Part shown: piece by piece, positions 6,336 through 12,925 of the stretch
How the letters are laid out: the number at the start of each line of letters is the position of its first letter
Position numbering within the stretch: the stretch's first letter is position 1
From: an uncultured Oscillospiraceae bacterium
GTDB lineage: Bacteria > Bacillota > Clostridia > Oscillospirales > Ruminococcaceae
Direction: 5' to 3'
DNA length: 13,279 nt
Assembly (NCBI GenBank): GCA_958448395.1
Contig: CAUDDP010000058.1
Span: forward strand, 1 to 13,279
The notes under the pieces: model-generated
What the model was told of the DNA's origin: nothing
Seen by the model: only the letters and a program-made list of their open reading frames with translations
Databases searched by the model: none
Program-made: the position numbers and the translations under genes

Positions 6336-7739
6336 TTAAAAACGCAGATAAAGAAACGGTCGATTCGTTGCATTTACCAATAAAATGCTGGCAACCAGCA
6401 GAATGATCACCGCCAAAATCGTACCACAGACAGAAATGGTCAGATAAGCACCCGGACTCTTTTGCATCACACGCTTCGGCAGTTCCAGAATTGGGAAGCA
6501 ACAAAGGAGTGCCAGAAGCAATAAGAATAAATTTGTGACAATAGAAGTTTGCAAAACCGCATCCGTTACACCATTTCCGCCGAAGCCAAACATACACTTC
6601 AAACAGGTTCCCAACTCGCCAAAATCCTCAAAATAGAAAATACCAAAGCCAATTACAATGACTAGCTTATTATAAATGTGCTTGATGACAACAGGGATTT
6701 TTTTCATTCGTTTTTTGCCGATCAACTGTTCCATCAGGATAAACAATCCGTAATAGAGTCCCCAAAGAATAAAGTTCCAGCTTGCACCATGCCATAAGCC
6801 GGTACAGAACCAAACCAGAAACAATCCGCCATACTTTCTGCGTTTCCCGAAGATTGGTATGTACAGCACATAATCTCGGAAAAATGTCCCAAGGGAAATA
6901 TGCCAACGCTGCCAGAACTCTGTGATGTCCTTACAGAGGAACGGATGCCGGAAGTTCTCTTCCAGCCGGAACCCCAGCATTCTGGAAATCCCAATGGCAA
7001 TATCTGAATAACCAGAGAAGTCGAAGTAAATTTGCAGGGCATAGACCAATACACCATACCATGCACCCAAAGCCGTCTGCTGATCCATATTGCCGTTTGC
7101 AAGAAATTGGTCTACAATGTTGCCGAGGTTGTCCGCAAGGATGACCTTTTTTCCAAGACCGATGACCACACGCATCATGCCTTCATAAATATCAGATGGT
7201 ACACAACGGCGTGCAGAAAGCTGACTCTGCATGGTTTCATATCGTGCAATTGGCCCCTGTGTAATCACAGGGAAAAATGTCATATATAACAGGAAATGAG
7301 AAAACTTCTGTTCTGCTTCCACCTTGCCCCAGTAGCAATCCACAATATAGGAAATGGCACGGAACGTGTAAAAGCTAATCCCAATCGGCAGCGGTAAATT
7401 CGGCACGGGAATGTTGGTAGAAAGCAGTGCATTTAGATTTTCCAACAGAAACCCTGTATACTTAAACAAAACCAACATACCAATATGAAATACCAAGGAT
7501 AAGGCAACCGAAACCTTTGCCGTTCGGCTCTCTGGGTCGGCAGTAATCAATCTGCCGAACAGATAATTCAAAAGCGTACTCATCAAAAGCAACCAGATAA
7601 ATACTGGCTCACCCCACGCATAAAACACGAGGGAACACACAATCAATACCGCATTACGGTATCGGGGTTTTGCCACATAGTAAGCAATCAGCAGCAGTGG
7701 CAAAAACAGATAGAGAAAAAATAAACTTGAAAATACCAT
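6336..7739 (-). CDS. MBOAT-family membrane O-acyltransferase (AlgI/DltB-like)
   Basis: This 467-residue protein has about ten or eleven hydrophobic segments and the family's hallmark residues: His280 in FWQRWHISLGTFFRDY and His317 in GLWHGASWNFILWGLYYG. The second is the conserved active-site histidine of AlgI, DltB and PatA type proteins. Such enzymes take an acyl group from a carrier inside the cell and pass it through the membrane to a polymer or to a partner protein outside. The N-terminus (MVFSSLFFLYLFLPLLL) is typical for AlgI-like members. The start has GAGG about 11 bases upstream, a moderate ribosome site. It is the first gene of the operon, followed after 12 bp by its DHHW partner. 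Acyl donor (from the FkbH/ACP pair) and polymer acceptor are inferred. Length and motifs look intact. Confidence 0.96.
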   Translation of the reverse strand: MVFSSLFFLYLFLPLLLIAYYVAKPRYRNAVLIVCSLVFYAWGEPVFIWLLLMSTLLNYLFGRLITADPESRTAKVSVALSLVFHIGMLVLFKYTGFLLENLNALLSTNIPVPNLPLPIGISFYTFRAISYIVDCYWGKVEAEQKFSHFLLYMTFFPVITQGPIARYETMQSQLSARRCVPSDIYEGMMRVVIGLGKKVILADNLGNIVDQFLANGNMDQQTALGAWYGVLVYALQIYFDFSGYSDIAIGISRMLGFRLEENFRHPFLCKDITEFWQRWHISLGTFFRDYVLYIPIFGKRRKYGGLFLVWFCTGLWHGASWNFILWGLYYGLFILMEQLIGKKRMKKIPVVIKHIYNKLVIVIGFGIFYFEDFGELGTCLKCMFGFGGNGVTDAVLQTSIVTNLFLLLLALLCCFPILELPKRVMQKSPGAYLTISVCGTILAVIILLVASILLVNATNRPFLYLRF

Positions 7740-7945
7740 TTTTTACATTGCCTCATTTGTTTTCAATTTCATTCCACACATTGTTTTTTCTTTTTCGTGG
7801 GTTTGATAGAACTGCAAAAATATATACAAAATCCGCACTGTCATGCTGCATGTTTCAACAAGAATCACAAATCAAAAAAGAAAAAACAAAATTGAAAAAT
7901 GGAACAGTGCATCTCTTCAAAAGAATGAAAATGGTTACTTTTTTT
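7740..7945 (-). other. Long 5' leader of the MBOAT operon
   Basis: If transcription starts about 7 bases after the -10 box at 7946-7951, the leader is roughly 200 nt long. It is A/T-rich, with runs of A and T. I see no recognisable riboswitch, T-box or terminator-antiterminator pair in it, and no convincing gene on either strand. Confidence 0.4.
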
Positions 7946-7974
7946 ATTATACAACAAATAAAATTTGTTTGCAA
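7946..7974 (-). promoter_or_regulatory. Promoter of the MBOAT operon with an embedded palindromic operator candidate
   Basis: On the minus strand, TTGCAA (7969-7974) and TATAAT (7946-7951) are separated by 17 bp. The spacer carries a perfect inverted repeat, AACAAAT-AAA-ATTTGTT on the plus strand (7953-7969), which overlaps the edge of the -35 box. A protein bound here would block RNA polymerase, so this is a good operator candidate. The ribbon-helix-helix protein of the same operon is one possible ligand; that link is a guess. Confidence 0.65.
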
Positions 7975-8021
7975 GCATCCCTCTTTCAACTTTTTACACT
8001 TTTAAAAAAATCACCTTTTTC

Positions 8022-8051
8022 CACAAAAAAAGACGGCATATTGCCGTCTTT
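8022..8051 (-). terminator. Intrinsic terminator of the NfeD-slipin operon
   Basis: On the minus strand, AAAGACGGCA and TGCCGTCTTT form a perfect 10-bp stem with a 3-nt loop, followed by a run of Ts (TCTTTTTTTGTGG). It lies about 50 bp after the slipin stop codon and about 50 bp before the MBOAT promoter, so it separates the two leftward operons. Confidence 0.93.
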
Positions 8052-8101
8052 GATTGTCGAAAAAGTACAATTATGGACACATACTACTCTTTTCGCAAAA
8101 A

Positions 8102-9112
8102 TCACTTCTTAGCTGTTGGCACTTCCGTTGAAACTGCTGATTCCTCCGCAGCATCCTTTTCTACAATTCCCTTCAAACCAGCTGCCAGTCCTGCCAACCC
8201 CTGAATTTCGCTTGGAATAATAATTTTGGTTGCCTTGCCATCTGCTGCCTTCTGGAATGCTTCCAATGCCTTCAACTGCAAAACCGCAGCATTTGGATTT
8301 GCCTGATTCAATTGCACCAAACTATTTGCCAATGCCTGCTGAACCACTTCAATTGAACGGGCTTCACCATCTGCAATCCGAATTTTCTGCTCCTTGATGG
8401 CTTCCCCTCGCAGAATGGTAGCTTCCTTTTCTGCTTCTGCACGGAGAATGGCAGCTTCTTTATCTGCCTTTGCACGCAGGATTTTTGCTTCCTGTTCACC
8501 CTGTGCAACTTTAATCTGATATTCCTTTTCGCCCTCTGCACGCAGAATTTTTTCTCTTTTTTCCCGTTCTGCCTTCATCTGCTTTTCCATCGCATTCTTG
8601 ATATCCAGCGGTGGGTCAATGTTTTTCAATTCCACACGAATGACTTTGATGCCCCAACGATCTGTTGCATGGTCAATTGTTTCTGTAATCTTGGTGTTAA
8701 TCAAATCACGGGAGTTCAGTGTTGCATCAAACTCCAGTTCGCCAATGATATTACGCAGCGTCGTAGCAGTCAGATTTTCAATTGCTGCCAGCGGCCGTTC
8801 TACACCGTATGCAAACTGCACCGGATTCGTAATCTGAAAGAAGACAACGGTATCAATCTGCATGGTAACATTATCCTTTGTAATCACCGGCTGCGGTTTA
8901 AAGTCTACGACCTGCTCTTTAATGGAAACTCGCTTTGCCACACTGTCAAGAAACGGCACCAGAAAATGCACACCGGTTTCCCAAGCCTGATAAAATTTAC
9001 CCAAACGCTCTACCACATAGATGTTCGACTGCGGTACAATTTTAATGCGAGTAAAGAGTACAAGCAGAATAAATACCAAAATCAAAATAAAAATCCAAAA
9101 GCCAAGTCCCAT
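8102..9112 (-). CDS. SPFH/Band 7 membrane protein (slipin/QmcA-like)
   Basis: This 336-residue protein has an N-terminal membrane segment (about 4-21). An SPFH/stomatin domain follows (about 22-185), with typical VPQSNIYVVERLGKF, TKDNVTMQIDTVVFF and WGIKVIRVELKNIDPP. A charged coiled coil (about 175-250) includes three consecutive 11-residue units (209-241, AKILRAKADKE, AAILRAEAEKE, ATILRGEAIKE), fitting a hendecad coiled coil. An Ala-rich tail ends the protein. SPFH proteins assemble into large membrane rings or cages that organise microdomains and often shield proteases such as FtsH. It is encoded 21 bp downstream of an NfeD-like gene, the standard partner of slipins. The start has AAAGGA about 9 bases upstream. 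Family is sure; the client proteins are not known. Confidence 0.96.
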   Translation of the reverse strand: MGLGFWIFILILVFILLVLFTRIKIVPQSNIYVVERLGKFYQAWETGVHFLVPFLDSVAKRVSIKEQVVDFKPQPVITKDNVTMQIDTVVFFQITNPVQFAYGVERPLAAIENLTATTLRNIIGELEFDATLNSRDLINTKITETIDHATDRWGIKVIRVELKNIDPPLDIKNAMEKQMKAEREKREKILRAEGEKEYQIKVAQGEQEAKILRAKADKEAAILRAEAEKEATILRGEAIKEQKIRIADGEARSIEVVQQALANSLVQLNQANPNAAVLQLKALEAFQKAADGKATKIIIPSEIQGLAGLAAGLKGIVEKDAAEESAVSTEVPTAKK

Positions 9113-9133
9113 AGTTGTTTTTCCTTTCTGTTG

Positions 9134-9637
9134 TTAGGATTGTGTTGTTTTCGTTAACTGTGCAGATTGCGTGTCCAGTACATCCTGCGACGAAAGTATC
9201 TCTCCCGATTTCTGCACGGGTGTGACAAACAGTTTTGTACCATCTACTGTCTGCACCTGTACGGTTTCTCCTGCTGGAATAACCAGATCCGGATTTGAAA
9301 CAGCAATCCAGTCGATATCATCCACGCGAACTCTGCCCGTTCCCTTTTCCGGATCGATCGTCTGCACAACTGTTCCGTATTTTCCAAGGTCTAACCGCAA
9401 ATTTGTATCCTTGGATGCAAAATTGGTAAGTTTCCGCACAAGCGGACGGGTCAGAAGCAGCAACAGAGCAGAAACTGCTACAAATAGTACTGCTTGCAGC
9501 CAGATTGGTACACCGAACAGTGCGGCGATCAAAGCAACCAGCGAACCAGCTGCAAACCAAATGGAGATTAACTGTTGAGATGCAATTTCTGCGACCACAG
9601 TTAGCACGAACAAAATTCCCCAAAACCATAAATCCAT
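9134..9637 (-). CDS. NfeD-like membrane protein, partner of the slipin
   Basis: This 167-residue protein has three hydrophobic segments in the first 65 residues (about 4-19, 25-41, 46-63). A soluble OB-fold domain follows (about 82-140), with GKYGTVVQTIDPEKGTGRVRVDDIDW and IPAGETVQVQTVDGTKL typical of NfeD C-terminal domains. It is a short NfeD form lacking the ClpP-like serine protease domain. NfeD proteins pair with SPFH proteins and are thought to aid their assembly in the membrane. ATG 9637 is preferred over the longer frame (from 9676) because AAAGGAG lies 9 bases upstream and because residues before it lack family similarity. It is the first gene of a two-gene operon with its promoter at 9690-9718. 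Its Ser/Thr/Gln-rich tail is probably flexible. Confidence 0.9.
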   Translation of the reverse strand: MDLWFWGILFVLTVVAEIASQQLISIWFAAGSLVALIAALFGVPIWLQAVLFVAVSALLLLLTRPLVRKLTNFASKDTNLRLDLGKYGTVVQTIDPEKGTGRVRVDDIDWIAVSNPDLVIPAGETVQVQTVDGTKLFVTPVQKSGEILSSQDVLDTQSAQLTKTTQS

Positions 9638-9689
9638 AGGCACCGACTCCTTTCTGTCTGTTTTAGGCTTCACCATTCGCTCTATTCAT

Positions 9690-9718
9690 AGTATATCATA
9701 TTTTCTTTTGTTTGTAAA
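9690..9718 (-). promoter_or_regulatory. Promoter of the NfeD-slipin operon
   Basis: On the minus strand, TTTACA (9713-9718) and TATACT (9690-9695) are separated by 17 bp. Transcription would begin about 45 bases before the NfeD start codon. No clear operator is seen. Confidence 0.75.
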
Positions 9719-9811
9719 GAACGCAACAGGTGCAATTTCTGCTATTTTGGCGTTACAATTATGTTAAATACGTTTTTTCCTGCTGAAATGACAATCGTTA
9801 AGGAAATTGTT

Positions 9812-9838
9812 ATCATATATTTTATTAAAATATATGAT
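9812..9838. repeat. 27-bp perfect palindrome followed by a T run
   Basis: ATCATATATTTTA-T-TAAAATATATGAT is a perfect inverted repeat with 13-bp arms and a single central base. On the plus strand it is followed by TTTTT. It could be a weak A/T-only terminator for rightward transcripts or a binding site. It lies about 95 bp upstream of the NfeD -35 box. Confidence 0.7.
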
Positions 9839-9898
9839 TTTTAAATAATCAACGTGAGTTCGACGAAAAAATAGAAAAGTCTGCCAAAATCTGTTATG

Positions 9899-9973
9899 CT
9901 GTAAGTTCGACGAGAATGCATTCTACCGCTGCCAATCACAAACTGTGCCGGCAGAATCGCTTTACTCTCTACC
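9899..9973 (+). repeat. Dispersed 75-bp intergenic repeat, copy 1
   Basis: This segment matches 13160-13234 over 75 bases with only three differences. It begins CTGTAAGTTCGACGAG and contains the 10-bp palindrome GAATGCATTC. A stem is possible between ATTCTACCG (9920-9928) and CGGCAGAAT (9949-9957), with one mismatch; a competing one pairs CTGCC (9929-9933) with GGCAG (9950-9954). A partial core, AACGTGAGTTCGACGA, occurs 48 bp upstream (9851-9866). It is probably a miniature repeat family spread in this genome. Confidence 0.85.
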
Positions 9974-10019
9974 CATAATCTCGCTGTTCCATGAGTTTTA
10001 CTTATATCAATATTCCGAT

Positions 10020-11096
10020 TTATGCAATGACACCGCCGCCGACCACAGTATCCCCTTCATACAAAACAACTGCCTGTCCCGGTGTAATGGCACGCTGTGG
10101 TTCATCAAACGTGACTCGCAAGGTATCCGGTTCTATCTGCTGTACCGTTGCCCATGCAGCAGTATGCCGATAACGAATTTTTGCTTTCAACCGAACTGGT
10201 TCTGGCAGACCTGCCTTGGCAATCCAGTTCAGTTGATGGGCAGTCAGTGTTTGCCGCATCAAATCCTGATTCTCGCCCAGCACAATTGCATTCTCTGCTG
10301 CACGCTTTTCACAGACATAATGCGGTGTCTGCAATGCCAGCCCCAGTCCTTTCCGTTGTCCAATTGTATATCGTATGATACCCTGATGTGTACCAAGCCG
10401 ATTGCCCTGCAAATCGACAAATGTACCCTTCGGATATGTTTTGCCGGTATATCGTTCCAAAAAAGCGACATAATCGCCATCTGGAATAAAACAAATATCC
10501 TGACTTTCCTTTCGATTTGCACTGACAAAACCCTGCTCCGCTGCCAATTCCCGAATCTCCTTTTTATGATATGTTCCAAGCGGAAATTGTATTTGTGACA
10601 GTTGTTCCTGTGTCAGACGATACAGGAAATAACTCTGATCCTTTGTCTCATCTGCCGCCTTTTGCAGCAGATAACGACCCGTTTCCGAACAATAACACAC
10701 CTTTGCATAATGTCCTGTGACAACGGTGTCGCATCCCAACCGCTTTGCAGCCTTTACCATCTCTCCGAATTTCAGATAGAAGTTACAGACAATACAGGGA
10801 TTTGGCGTACCACCCTGCTCGTAAGTATGAACAAAATCAGCAATGACAGTCTCTGCAAAAGCAGATTCACAATGCAGTACAATATGCGGTATTCCCAACC
10901 GTTCCGCAGCTGCTCTGGCATCCGCAATCCCTATATCTGCTCCACAACTGCCACCAAAGGCAGTTTCTGACGAACAAAAGAGCTGCATCGTTGCTCCTGT
11001 ACAATCATAGCCTGCCTGCTGCATCAGATAGGCAGCAACCGTGCTGTCTACACCGCCACTCATCCCAATCAGTGCCCTTTTTTTCTGTTTTGCCAT
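10020..11096 (-). CDS. mnmA: tRNA-specific 2-thiouridylase MnmA
   Basis: This 358-residue cytoplasmic enzyme places sulfur on U34 of Lys, Glu and Gln tRNAs, using ATP to activate the uridine and a persulfide as sulfur source. The ATP-binding PP-loop is SGGVDS (13-18). The two catalytic cysteines are Cys101 in GGTPNPCIVCN and Cys202 in SQDICFIPDG. The C-terminal part holds the usual GQRKGLGLA and beta-barrel segments (for example FDEPQRAITPGQAVVLYEGD). Length is normal for the family. ATG 11096 is preferred over an upstream TTG at 11114; its ribosome site (GGGTGG) lies within the last codons of nadA, and only one base separates the nadA stop from this start. It is therefore coupled to nadA. 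Both enzymes depend on sulfur delivery (an Fe-S cluster in NadA, thiolation here), but no cysteine desulfurase gene is in the window. Confidence 0.97.
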   Translation of the reverse strand: MAKQKKRALIGMSGGVDSTVAAYLMQQAGYDCTGATMQLFCSSETAFGGSCGADIGIADARAAAERLGIPHIVLHCESAFAETVIADFVHTYEQGGTPNPCIVCNFYLKFGEMVKAAKRLGCDTVVTGHYAKVCYCSETGRYLLQKAADETKDQSYFLYRLTQEQLSQIQFPLGTYHKKEIRELAAEQGFVSANRKESQDICFIPDGDYVAFLERYTGKTYPKGTFVDLQGNRLGTHQGIIRYTIGQRKGLGLALQTPHYVCEKRAAENAIVLGENQDLMRQTLTAHQLNWIAKAGLPEPVRLKAKIRYRHTAAWATVQQIEPDTLRVTFDEPQRAITPGQAVVLYEGDTVVGGGVIA

Positions 11097-11097
11097 C

Positions 11098-12015
11098 TCA
11101 ACCACCCAGTGCAATCATACGGTCAATACAGCCTCTTGCTGCCAGCAGCGTTTCCTCCGGCAATACAATTTCTTCCCCGCCAGTGCCGTTCAGGCAGTGA
11201 TAAACATCCATCAAAGTGGTGGCTTTCATATTCTCACAAATCAATTCTTTTTTCAACGGATAGAATTGCCGTTCCGGCATCTCATATTGCAGCAGTTCGG
11301 CAATACTGATTTCTGTCCCAATGATAAAGTTGGCAGCATCAGAGGTTCTTGCAAACTGCATAATACCAGTTGTAGAACCAATATAATCAGCATGTTTACA
11401 GACTTCTGGCTTACACTCTGGATGCACCAGTATCAACGCATCTGGATGTGCTGCTTTGGCAGCCAGTACGTCCGATTCTGTCACCATACGGTGCACCGGA
11501 CAGCCGCCATCAATGAAGTGAAACTGCTTTTCCGGCACAGCAGACTGTACATAAGCACCAAGGTTGCAGTCCGGAATGAATAAAATCTCATCTACCGGAA
11601 TCCGTTTGACAATCTGTACCGCAGAAGAAGAGGTCACACACACATCGGAAATTGCTTTCAAGGCAGCAGTCGTATTGACATAGGCAACTACAGTTGCCTT
11701 TGGATACTGGGATTTCAATGCCTGTAAGTCTGCAACTGCAAGCTGTTCTGCCATCGGACATCCGGCATTGGAAACAGACAACAGCACACGCTTTTGCGGG
11801 GAAAGAATTTTTGCCGTTTCTGCCATAAACCGTACCCCGCACATCAGGACATTCTGCTGAGAAACGGACATTGCCTTGACACTCAAGGCATAGGAATCAC
11901 CAGTAAAGTCGGCAATTTCCTGAATTTCCGTTGCCACATAGCTGTGTGCCAGAATGCACATATCCCGTTCTTGTTTCAGACGACAGATTTCCGCCTGCAA
12001 TTCGCTGATTTTCAT
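11098..12015 (-). CDS. nadA: Quinolinate synthase NadA
   Basis: This 305-residue cytoplasmic Fe-S enzyme condenses iminoaspartate with dihydroxyacetone phosphate to make quinolinate for NAD synthesis. Three cysteines fit the [4Fe-4S] ligands of short NadA proteins: Cys86 (NAGCPMAE), Cys172 (DGGCPVH) and Cys260 (LICENMK). Other family blocks are ILAHSYVATEIQEIADFTGDSY (in part), GVRFMAETAKILSP, YVNTTAALK, HPECKPEV and IGSTTGIM. Small departures from the common consensus are AHSY instead of AHYY/AHNY and TSSSA instead of TSSNA. The start has AAGGAG about 10 bases upstream. nadB and nadC, which usually accompany it, are not in the window; mnmA follows directly. Its promoter lies at 12067-12095. 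Confidence 0.97.
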   Translation of the reverse strand: MKISELQAEICRLKQERDMCILAHSYVATEIQEIADFTGDSYALSVKAMSVSQQNVLMCGVRFMAETAKILSPQKRVLLSVSNAGCPMAEQLAVADLQALKSQYPKATVVAYVNTTAALKAISDVCVTSSSAVQIVKRIPVDEILFIPDCNLGAYVQSAVPEKQFHFIDGGCPVHRMVTESDVLAAKAAHPDALILVHPECKPEVCKHADYIGSTTGIMQFARTSDAANFIIGTEISIAELLQYEMPERQFYPLKKELICENMKATTLMDVYHCLNGTGGEEIVLPEETLLAARGCIDRMIALGG

Positions 12016-12066
12016 TGTGAATCTCTCCTTCTTTTTTCCGTTCCGTCAACAGGAAATACTTATTCT

Positions 12067-12095
12067 AGTATAACATGCATTTAACCTGCCGTCAA
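12067..12095 (-). promoter_or_regulatory. Promoter of nadA-mnmA
   Basis: On the minus strand, TTGACG (12090-12095) and TATACT (12067-12072) are separated by 17 bp, about 52 bp before the nadA start codon. I do not see a clear NiaR or NrtR operator. Confidence 0.82.
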
Positions 12096-12136
12096 TCCTT
12101 TTTATAAAAAAGCATGCAAATCAATTTTCAAATAAT

Positions 12137-12171
12137 GGAGCGGGTTGCTCCGCCGAACGGCGACAACGGAG
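12137..12171 (+). other. GC-rich segment able to form alternative hairpins
   Basis: Within an A/T-rich gap, GGAGC (12137-12141) can pair with GCTCC (12147-12151). Alternatively CTCCG (12148-12152) can pair with CGGAG (12167-12171), enclosing a CCG-AA-CGG hairpin. The two folds share bases and exclude each other. No promoter reading into it is obvious on the plus strand; on the minus strand it lies upstream of the nadA promoter. It may be a structured RNA fragment or a repeat remnant; no known RNA family was recognised. Confidence 0.3.
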
Positions 12172-12235
12172 GCAAGACTGGTATCCGTGAGGAAAAATAC
12201 AAAAATAAATTTGCGTGTGCCATTTGCTTGTAAAA

Positions 12236-12264
12236 TTGACATTGTGTGCAGTTTATGGTATACT
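12236..12264 (+). promoter_or_regulatory. Strong orphan rightward promoter
   Basis: TTGACA (12236-12241) and TATACT (12259-12264) are separated by 17 bp, the closest match to consensus in the window. Transcription would start near 12271 and run rightward into the 3' end of the oppositely oriented GNAT gene. No convincing gene follows; only a 21-codon frame from 12286 without a properly spaced ribosome site. It may drive a small RNA or antisense RNA. Confidence 0.65.
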
Positions 12265-12297
12265 ACTTACAGATAAAATCAGGAATGGAGCGGCATC

Positions 12298-12320
12298 ATA
12301 AAACCTGTAAACAGTTTTAT
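12298..12320. terminator. Small A/T-rich hairpin after the GNAT gene, weak bidirectional terminator candidate
   Basis: ATAAAA-C-CTG and CAG-TTTTAT pair around a TAAA loop with one bulged C. It begins 12 bp beyond the GNAT stop codon on the minus strand and about 27 bp after the presumed start of the rightward orphan transcript. The stem is mostly A-U, so terminator strength would be low. Confidence 0.35.
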
Positions 12321-12331
12321 AATGCAATATA

Positions 12332-12790
12332 TTATATAAATTTCTTATAGCAAACAGCCTGCGGCATATGATCATATGGCGGATAATTGTCGATTTTTTG
12401 ATACCCTATGGATAGATACAATGCGACTGCTGCGGTACAGGCAGCTCTTGTTTGCAGGATTGCAGTCGTATAACCTTTCTGCTGTGCACATTTCTCCAGC
12501 AGTGCCATCATGTTTTTGGCTATGTTCTGTCTCCTGTAAGCTTCACTGACCCATACTCGTTTGATTTCAATTGTAGTGGTATCATACGCTTTGAATGCTG
12601 CACAAGCCACTGGCTTTTCCTGTGAGTAGACAAGAAGAACATCATGGATTTCTGTTAATGCATTGTAGGGAATAAAGCTTTTTCGGTTTGCAGCACCGCC
12701 GACCATTTGATTGTAATATTCCTCCATACACGCACTGAATGCAACGAAATCCGGATTGCTCCCATCTGTCCAAATATACTGATATGCCAT
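12332..12790 (-). CDS. GNAT-family N-acetyltransferase
   Basis: This 152-residue protein has the GNAT fold pattern. The strand-rich middle is LLVYSQEKPVACAAFKAYD and IEIKRVWVSEAYRRQNIAKNMM. RRQNIA occupies the acetyl-CoA pyrophosphate-binding loop position (normally Q/R-x-x-G-x-G/A), with Asn and Ile in place of the usual glycine-flanked residues. The C-terminal block AILQTRAACTAAVALYLSIGYQKI is the usual motif B region. The start has AGGGAG about 8 bases upstream and its own promoter at 12818-12846. It transfers an acetyl group to an unknown amine; the neighbours give no hint of substrate. It is transcribed alone. Confidence 0.9.
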   Translation of the reverse strand: MAYQYIWTDGSNPDFVAFSACMEEYYNQMVGGAANRKSFIPYNALTEIHDVLLVYSQEKPVACAAFKAYDTTTIEIKRVWVSEAYRRQNIAKNMMALLEKCAQQKGYTTAILQTRAACTAAVALYLSIGYQKIDNYPPYDHMPQAVCYKKFI

Positions 12791-12817
12791 TTTATATCTC
12801 CCTGTATTTTTATTTTC

Positions 12818-12848
12818 ATTTTATTCCATTGCCAGAATGACGGCAATG
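12818..12848 (-). promoter_or_regulatory. Promoter of the GNAT gene with overlapping inverted repeat
   Basis: On the minus strand, TTGCCG (12841-12846) and TAAAAT (12818-12823) are separated by 17 bp. A perfect inverted repeat, CATTGCC (12827-12833) and GGCAATG (12842-12848), covers the -35 box and most of the spacer. It could be a repressor site. Read on the plus strand the same repeat is a hairpin followed at a short distance by TTTTTT, so it could also act as a terminator of rightward transcripts. Confidence 0.5.
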
Positions 12849-12925
12849 CTTGCTTTTTTGGGTATTCCAGCTTAAGGAAATGCCTCATAGACAATTCTGC
12901 TACAATGCAAAAGGAAAGGAAGGTT

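Larger units (their letters stand above)
9719..10019. other. Intergenic region between the NfeD promoter and mnmA; no gene
   Basis: No supported coding region lies here. It holds a 27-bp palindrome (9812-9838), a repeat core at 9851-9866 and one copy of the 75-bp dispersed repeat (9899-9973), described separately. I see no canonical terminator with a U-tract for mnmA on the minus strand; the hairpin of the dispersed repeat may serve instead. Plus-strand reading frames here run into the antisense of mnmA and look spurious. Confidence 0.6.

Noticed and set aside
9638..9676. Upstream extension of the NfeD-like protein (13 residues)
   Set aside because: AAAGGAG sits inside the extension at a proper distance from ATG 9637, and the extension would put charged residues before the first membrane segment.
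9945..10598. Plus-strand reading frame of 217 codons
   Set aside because: It begins in the dispersed repeat and runs antisense through mnmA; no ribosome site, and its Cys/Leu/Ser-rich composition is that of an antisense shadow.
12136..12234. Possible 32-residue peptide MERVAPPNGDNGGKTGI...
   Set aside because: No ribosome binding site and no promoter; the GC-rich start is better explained as structured sequence.
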